A stretch of 64,000 nucleotides of DNA from Coprococcus_C hominis (GTDB lineage: Bacteria; Bacillota; Clostridia; Lachnospirales; Lachnospiraceae), in assembly GCF_020687505.1 (NCBI RefSeq), contig NZ_JAJEQT010000001.1. The stretch is one strand, 5' to 3'. Below, piece after piece: positions 60,284 through 64,000 of this stretch (position 1 is its first letter; each line of letters begins with the position of its first letter). The position numbers and the translations under genes were made by a program. Below the pieces are notes generated by a model. It searched no databases. It was not told the origin of the DNA and saw only the letters and a program-made list of their open reading frames with translations.

Positions 60284-61604
60284 GGGACGCAAGCTTCGTG
60301 ATCGTGAGTGCGTTGTGGAGCAGGTAGCCACCGAACATGCCGCATATGTATGCGTGGATGCCAAAATGTGGCACAAAGAAGATAATACATAAGATCCGCA
60401 CGCTGATGCCGAGAATATTGTAGATTAAGTTCTGGGTGGCGTAGCCGATTGCGTTCATAACGCTGGAAAGCGTTGTGGAGAGATAAATAAACGGACATAG
60501 AAATCCCATCAGCTGTAGCAGCGTTCCTGCTTCAGCACTTTCAAAGGCAAAGGTACAGATTGTTTTTCCGAAGAGTATATACAGGACACAGGCGAAGCTT
60601 CCAAGCATGATGCAGAAAAGAGCACTTGATACAAGTGCTTTTTTTATTGCTTCCGTATCGCGTTTCGCACACGCGTAAGAAATGGATGGAAGCAGCATCG
60701 TGGAAAGCGAGTTCGTGATCGTTGCCGGAAAAAGCAGAAATGGGATCACGATACCGGTGATGATACCGTACATTTCCATGCTTGTATCGGCGTTGTTGTA
60801 ATACTGGAAAAGAAACGTCGGAAGTATGATTGCTTCAAAACTGGAAAATAACGTAAAAATCAGGTTGTTGGAAGTAATTGGAATAATGTCTTTCAGCATT
60901 GGAATCATAAGGGATGATTTCTTTTTCACTGAAATGCACATATCTTTATCTGGCAATCTGTTCGCTTGATTCTGCTTTCTTCGGAACAAGATATAACAGC
61001 TGACCGCGTAAAATGTGGCGCCCATCTCGCCGATCACAACACCGAGTACAGCCGTTTTGGCGTCGACATGATCCTGCATATAAGAGATGGCAAGAAGGTA
61101 GACGGAACCAATCCGTATAATCTGTTCGATCAACTGGCAGCTTCCGGAGAAAACCGGTTTTTCATGTCCGATAAAAAATGCATTGATGCAGGCTTTTATG
61201 GCGACAAATGGAACCGCTGGTGAGAGAATGCGCAACAGGATACGGCAGTCGGTATTTTTCAGGATATGCATGGCGATGAAGTCACAGCCAAAGAAAAAGC
61301 AGGCAGAGACAAGCAGGCTCAGCACAAAACTCAAAAATCCACCGAAGCAAAGCGCACGGCGGGTATCGGAATATTTTTTCTTGCCAAGCAGATAGGATAC
61401 ATGTTTGGTAATTGTCGTTGCGATTCCCTGACAGCAAAAAGAAATGCCTAAGATGTAAAGTGGAAAAATAAGCTGATAAGTTCCAAGCTCTTTAACACCA
61501 ATCAGCCGGGTCAGGAATATTCTATTATAAAAGCCGAGACATTTGGTCAGGATGCCGGTTATGGTCAGTATCAGGGTTCCTTTGATGATGGTTCGTTTTG
61601 ACAT
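60273..61604 (-). CDS. MOP/MATE-superfamily flippase (SpoVB/Wzx-like)
   Basis: The protein (443 aa from the second Met; 446 from the ATG at 61613) has about 12 to 14 membrane helices. It starts with the polysaccharide-flippase pattern TLILTITGILTKCLGFYNRIFLTRLIG. The SpoVB/Wzx type moves lipid-linked sugars or precursors. I prefer ATG 61604 because AGGA lies nine bases before it and touches the first ATG. It is divergent from the cysteine desulfurase gene and converges on metA. Confidence 0.85.
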   Translation of the reverse strand: MSKRTIIKGTLILTITGILTKCLGFYNRIFLTRLIGVKELGTYQLIFPLYILGISFCCQGIATTITKHVSYLLGKKKYSDTRRALCFGGFLSFVLSLLVSACFFFGCDFIAMHILKNTDCRILLRILSPAVPFVAIKACINAFFIGHEKPVFSGSCQLIEQIIRIGSVYLLAISYMQDHVDAKTAVLGVVIGEMGATFYAVSCYILFRRKQNQANRLPDKDMCISVKKKSSLMIPMLKDIIPITSNNLIFTLFSSFEAIILPTFLFQYYNNADTSMEMYGIITGIVIPFLLFPATITNSLSTMLLPSISYACAKRDTEAIKKALVSSALFCIMLGSFACVLYILFGKTICTFAFESAEAGTLLQLMGFLCPFIYLSTTLSSVMNAIGYATQNLIYNILGISVRILCIIFFVPHFGIHAYICGMFGGYLLHNALTITKLASLNS

Positions 61605-61658
61605 GATGCTCATTCCTGCCAGAGTCTTGGTTTATTATATTGGATAGGGCGATAAAAT

Positions 61659-62843
61659 ATGACAGTTTATATGGATCACGCAGCGACGACGAGCACCCAT
61701 CCGGAAGTGATTCGTGCCATGCAGCCGTACTTTCACGACAAATTTGCGAACCCTTCCGGCATTTACAGTATCGCAAAGGAAAACCGGCAGAAGATAGAAA
61801 AATGCCGTCAGATGATCGCGGATACCCTGCATGCGAAAAAGAACGAGATTTATTTCACGGCAGGCGGTTCGGAGGGCGATAACTGGGCGTTAAAAGAGAT
61901 TGCAGACACATACAGTAAAAAGGGCAGACATATCATCACGACAAAGCTGGAGCATCACGGAATCCTGCATACATGCGAATACCTCGAAAGGCATGGATTC
62001 GAGGTCACATATCTGGATGTGGATATATACGGACGTGTGAATCCGGTACAGGTGGAGCGGGCAATCCGGAAGGATACGATTTTAATATCCGTGATGTTTG
62101 CAAACAATGAGATTGGAACGATACAGCCGATCGGTGAGATCGGAGCAATCGCCAGACGGCACAATGTATTATTTCATACGGATGCGGTGCAGGCGTATGG
62201 ACAGATTCCAATTGACGTTGCATGCCTGCAGGTCGATCTGCTTACTGCGAGCGGACACAAATTCCGCGGACCAAAGGGAACCGGTTTTTTATATATGCGG
62301 GAAGGGGTGCGTCTGCAAAGTCTGATCCACGGTGGGGCGCAGGAACAGGGACTTCGGGCAGGCACAGAAAATGTACCCGGTATCGTCGGACTTGCGACCG
62401 CCGCATACATTGCGGATGCAGCGATGGAACAGCGGATGCAGTATGAAATCCAGATCCGTGATTATATGATCGGTGAACTGCTTACAACGATTCCGTACAG
62501 CCAGTTAAATGGACACCCGGAGCAAAGACTTCCAAACAATATCAATGTGTCCTTTCAGTTCGTTGATGGTGGATCACTGCTTGTCATGCTGGATACGCTT
62601 GGTATCTGTGCCTCCGGTGGATCGGCATGCACATCTGCATCGAAAAAACCGTCCCATGTATTAAAGGCAATCGGACTTTCTGACGAGCTGGCACGCGGCA
62701 CGATACGGCTGACAATCGGGGAAGAGACAACAAAAAAGGATGCAGACTATGTGATTGACTGCATCCGGGAACTCGTCGGGGGACTGCGGGAACAGTCGCC
62801 TTTTTATGAAGATTACCGGTCACGTATGTACGCGCCAGATTAA
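61659..62843 (+). CDS. cysteine desulfurase (NifS/IscS family)
   Basis: The 394-residue PLP enzyme takes sulfur from cysteine. It begins VYMDHAATT; PLP Lys is Lys201 in SGHKFRGPKG; HTDAVQAYGQIP binds the cofactor; the active Cys is Cys324 in GGSACTSASKK. The SGSACTS-type loop belongs to the NifS/IscS class. No iscU, thiI or mnmA lies next to it, so the sulfur acceptor (Fe-S clusters or tRNA) cannot be named. Confidence 0.93.
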   Translation: MTVYMDHAATTSTHPEVIRAMQPYFHDKFANPSGIYSIAKENRQKIEKCRQMIADTLHAKKNEIYFTAGGSEGDNWALKEIADTYSKKGRHIITTKLEHHGILHTCEYLERHGFEVTYLDVDIYGRVNPVQVERAIRKDTILISVMFANNEIGTIQPIGEIGAIARRHNVLFHTDAVQAYGQIPIDVACLQVDLLTASGHKFRGPKGTGFLYMREGVRLQSLIHGGAQEQGLRAGTENVPGIVGLATAAYIADAAMEQRMQYEIQIRDYMIGELLTTIPYSQLNGHPEQRLPNNINVSFQFVDGGSLLVMLDTLGICASGGSACTSASKKPSHVLKAIGLSDELARGTIRLTIGEETTKKDADYVIDCIRELVGGLREQSPFYEDYRSRMYAPD

Positions 62844-63661
62844 GGAATTTTATGGAATTCTGGTTTGCGTTCTTTGAATGTCGTATAGTAACGGAAACCG
62901 TGGGAGAGCAGCAGCTCTCTTGCAACATCAAAGCCATAGCCAATATGCTCCGCATGATGCGCGTCGCTTCCGACTGTGATGATTTCTCCGCCGGCGTCCT
63001 TGTACATTTTCAGGATATCTGTATGAGGATGCGGGAAGGAGAGACCGCGGTATAAGCTTCCGGTATTGATCTCAATACCCTGACCACGGGCGACAAGAAT
63101 CTGAAACAGCTCTTCAAAGATATCTGCATAATTGCGAATATCAAAAAGATCTGCCTTCGTCTTTCCGTAGCGCACGATATAATCAAGGTGTCCGCATACA
63201 TTGAAGTTATCAAATTCTTTTACACAGGCAAGCAGCGTTTCAAAATAATGACGGTAGGCAGTCAGGTCATCTTTCCCTTCAAAATATTCCGGGTAATATG
63301 GATCCATGCCGTCGACGACATGCAGGCTGCATATAATAAAATCCAGTTCCGGGTGTGCCTGCACGAATGTGTTTAATTTTTTCGTTGTCGATGGCATCAC
63401 GCCAAGTTCCACACCCACGCGAAGATCAAACTCCGGGACAAGCTTCTCAGAAAGAGCGTGGTAAGTGCGATAGTAGGAATCCAGATCTAAATCAAAATCC
63501 ACGTCCGGTTCCTCAGGCCGGACCGGGAAATCCATGTCATAATGATCTGTAACGCAGAGGGCAGACAAGCCTTTTTCTTTTGCGGAGGCGATCACTGCCT
63601 GCATTGGTTCGTCACAGTCACTGGAAAAATCCGTATGAAAATGATAATCGGGAAATAGCAT
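62840..63661 (-). CDS. PHP-domain histidinol-phosphatase (HisJ/HisK type)
   Basis: The 273-residue protein has the PHP metal-site motifs: DYHFHTDFS at the N-terminus, VTDHYD, VELGV, CSLHVVDG, GHLDYIVRYG and GSDAHH. That pattern fits the histidinol-phosphate phosphatase of Firmicutes, but no his genes are near, so another phosphoester substrate is possible. TAGGAGGATT-type site (minus strand) precedes the ATG. The stop overlaps the desulfurase stop by four bases. Confidence 0.85.
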   Translation of the reverse strand: MLFPDYHFHTDFSSDCDEPMQAVIASAKEKGLSALCVTDHYDMDFPVRPEEPDVDFDLDLDSYYRTYHALSEKLVPEFDLRVGVELGVMPSTTKKLNTFVQAHPELDFIICSLHVVDGMDPYYPEYFEGKDDLTAYRHYFETLLACVKEFDNFNVCGHLDYIVRYGKTKADLFDIRNYADIFEELFQILVARGQGIEINTGSLYRGLSFPHPHTDILKMYKDAGGEIITVGSDAHHAEHIGYGFDVARELLLSHGFRYYTTFKERKPEFHKIP

Positions 63662-63726
63662 GGTTTAATCCTCCTGTAAAATATAATGCATAAAATACTA
63701 TGATTTCACGAAAGCTATGATTGCTA

Positions 63727-63755
63727 ATTATAACGTATAATCTTATAAAATCCAA
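63727..63755 (-). promoter_or_regulatory. candidate promoter of the PHP phosphatase gene
   Basis: On the minus strand TTGGAT (63755-63750) and TATAAT (63732-63727) are 17 bp apart. It lies about 60 bp before the ATG. Confidence 0.5.
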
Positions 63756-63804
63756 TAAATTTGGAAAATCACGCACTTTTTGAAAAAAATTACAAAAAAT
63801 AGTC

Positions 63805-63833
63805 TTGAATTTTACTATAAAAGAAGTTATGAT
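63805..63833 (+). promoter_or_regulatory. sigma-A promoter of gap
   Basis: TTGAAT (63805-63810) and TATGAT (63828-63833) are 17 bp apart, in very AT-rich DNA. Start near 63840, with a 75-nt leader to the gap ATG. Confidence 0.65.
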
Positions 63834-63914
63834 ATTTGATGTAAGTTTTTAGATGAATTACTGCAGCCATGCAGTATTTAAATCTTAATAATTAAAACTT
63901 AGGAGGATTAAAAA

Positions 63915-64000
63915 ATGGCAGTAAAAGTAGCAATTAATGGTTTTGGACGTATCGGACGTCTTGCATTCAGACAGATGTTTGACGCAGAAGGTTATGAAGT
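63915..64000 (+). CDS. gap: glyceraldehyde-3-phosphate dehydrogenase, N-terminal part (cut by window edge)
   Basis: The first 28 residues show the NAD-binding Rossmann start of GAPDH (VKVAINGFGRIGRLAFRQMF, motif GFGRIGR). TTAGGAGGATT precedes the ATG. The rest lies beyond the window. It would serve glycolysis. The strong promoter and codon use fit a highly expressed gene. Confidence 0.93.
   Translation, partial: MAVKVAINGFGRIGRLAFRQMFDAEGYE

Overview
The window looks like chromosomal DNA of a motile, low-to-mid GC Gram-positive Clostridia, most likely a Lachnospiraceae (Roseburia/Agathobacter/Lachnospira type). The reasons are: a Bacillus-style fla/che operon with FliY, CheC and CheD; strong AGGAGG ribosome-binding sites; many TTG and GTG starts; a clostridial ChW-repeat protein; and a CIRCE (HrcA) operator. 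The genus assignment is inference from gene content only.

Layout: 1-1.6 kb is AT-rich accessory DNA, with the tail of an alpha/beta hydrolase, an XRE regulator with membrane segments, and about 0.6 kb of decayed sequence. 1.68-3.74 kb is topA. 3.86-37.7 kb is one very long co-directional flagellar/chemotaxis cluster: rod and basal body (flgB, flgC, fliE, fliF), switch and export ATPase (fliG-fliJ), hook (fliK, flgD, flgE), stator (motA, motB), switch (fliM, fliY), export gate (fliO-fliR, flhB, flhA), placement (flhF, flhG), a PilZ protein, chemotaxis genes (cheB, cheA, cheW, cheC, cheD), sigma-28, and a tail of FapA/DUF342, DUF6115 and small envelope proteins. A hairpin followed by a near-consensus sigma-A promoter between flgE and flbD divides the cluster into an early basal-body/hook unit and a later motor/export/chemotaxis unit.

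37.8-39.6 kb is rpsB-tsf. 39.7-47.4 kb is an insertion relative to the classic Firmicutes order: a HAD phosphatase, a heterodimeric ABC exporter behind a CIRCE operator, a choice-of-anchor-A surface protein whose ribosome-binding site lies inside a 16-bp hairpin, and a GHL10 glycosidase-like protein with ChW repeats. 47.5-55.3 kb is the translation operon rimP-nusA-ylxR-ylxQ-infB-rbfA-nrnA-truB-ribF, ending in a tRNA-Arg(CCG) that overlaps the end of ribF. 55.3-64 kb holds a membrane-anchored unknown, an Lrp/AsnC regulator, rluF, ligA, metA, a MATE/SpoVB-type flippase, a cysteine desulfurase, a PHP phosphatase and the start of gap.

The flagellar genes together build and steer a flagellum. The PilZ protein offers a c-di-GMP input, and CheB/CheC/CheD/FliY give the Bacillus-type adaptation system. 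No cheR, flagellin, flgM, flgK or flgL is present, so these must lie elsewhere. I see no CRISPR array, prophage or insertion sequence. The most interesting signals are regulatory: CIRCE control of a drug-type exporter, terminators interleaved with promoters, a hidden ribosome-binding site, and a tRNA with its own promoter nested in ribF.
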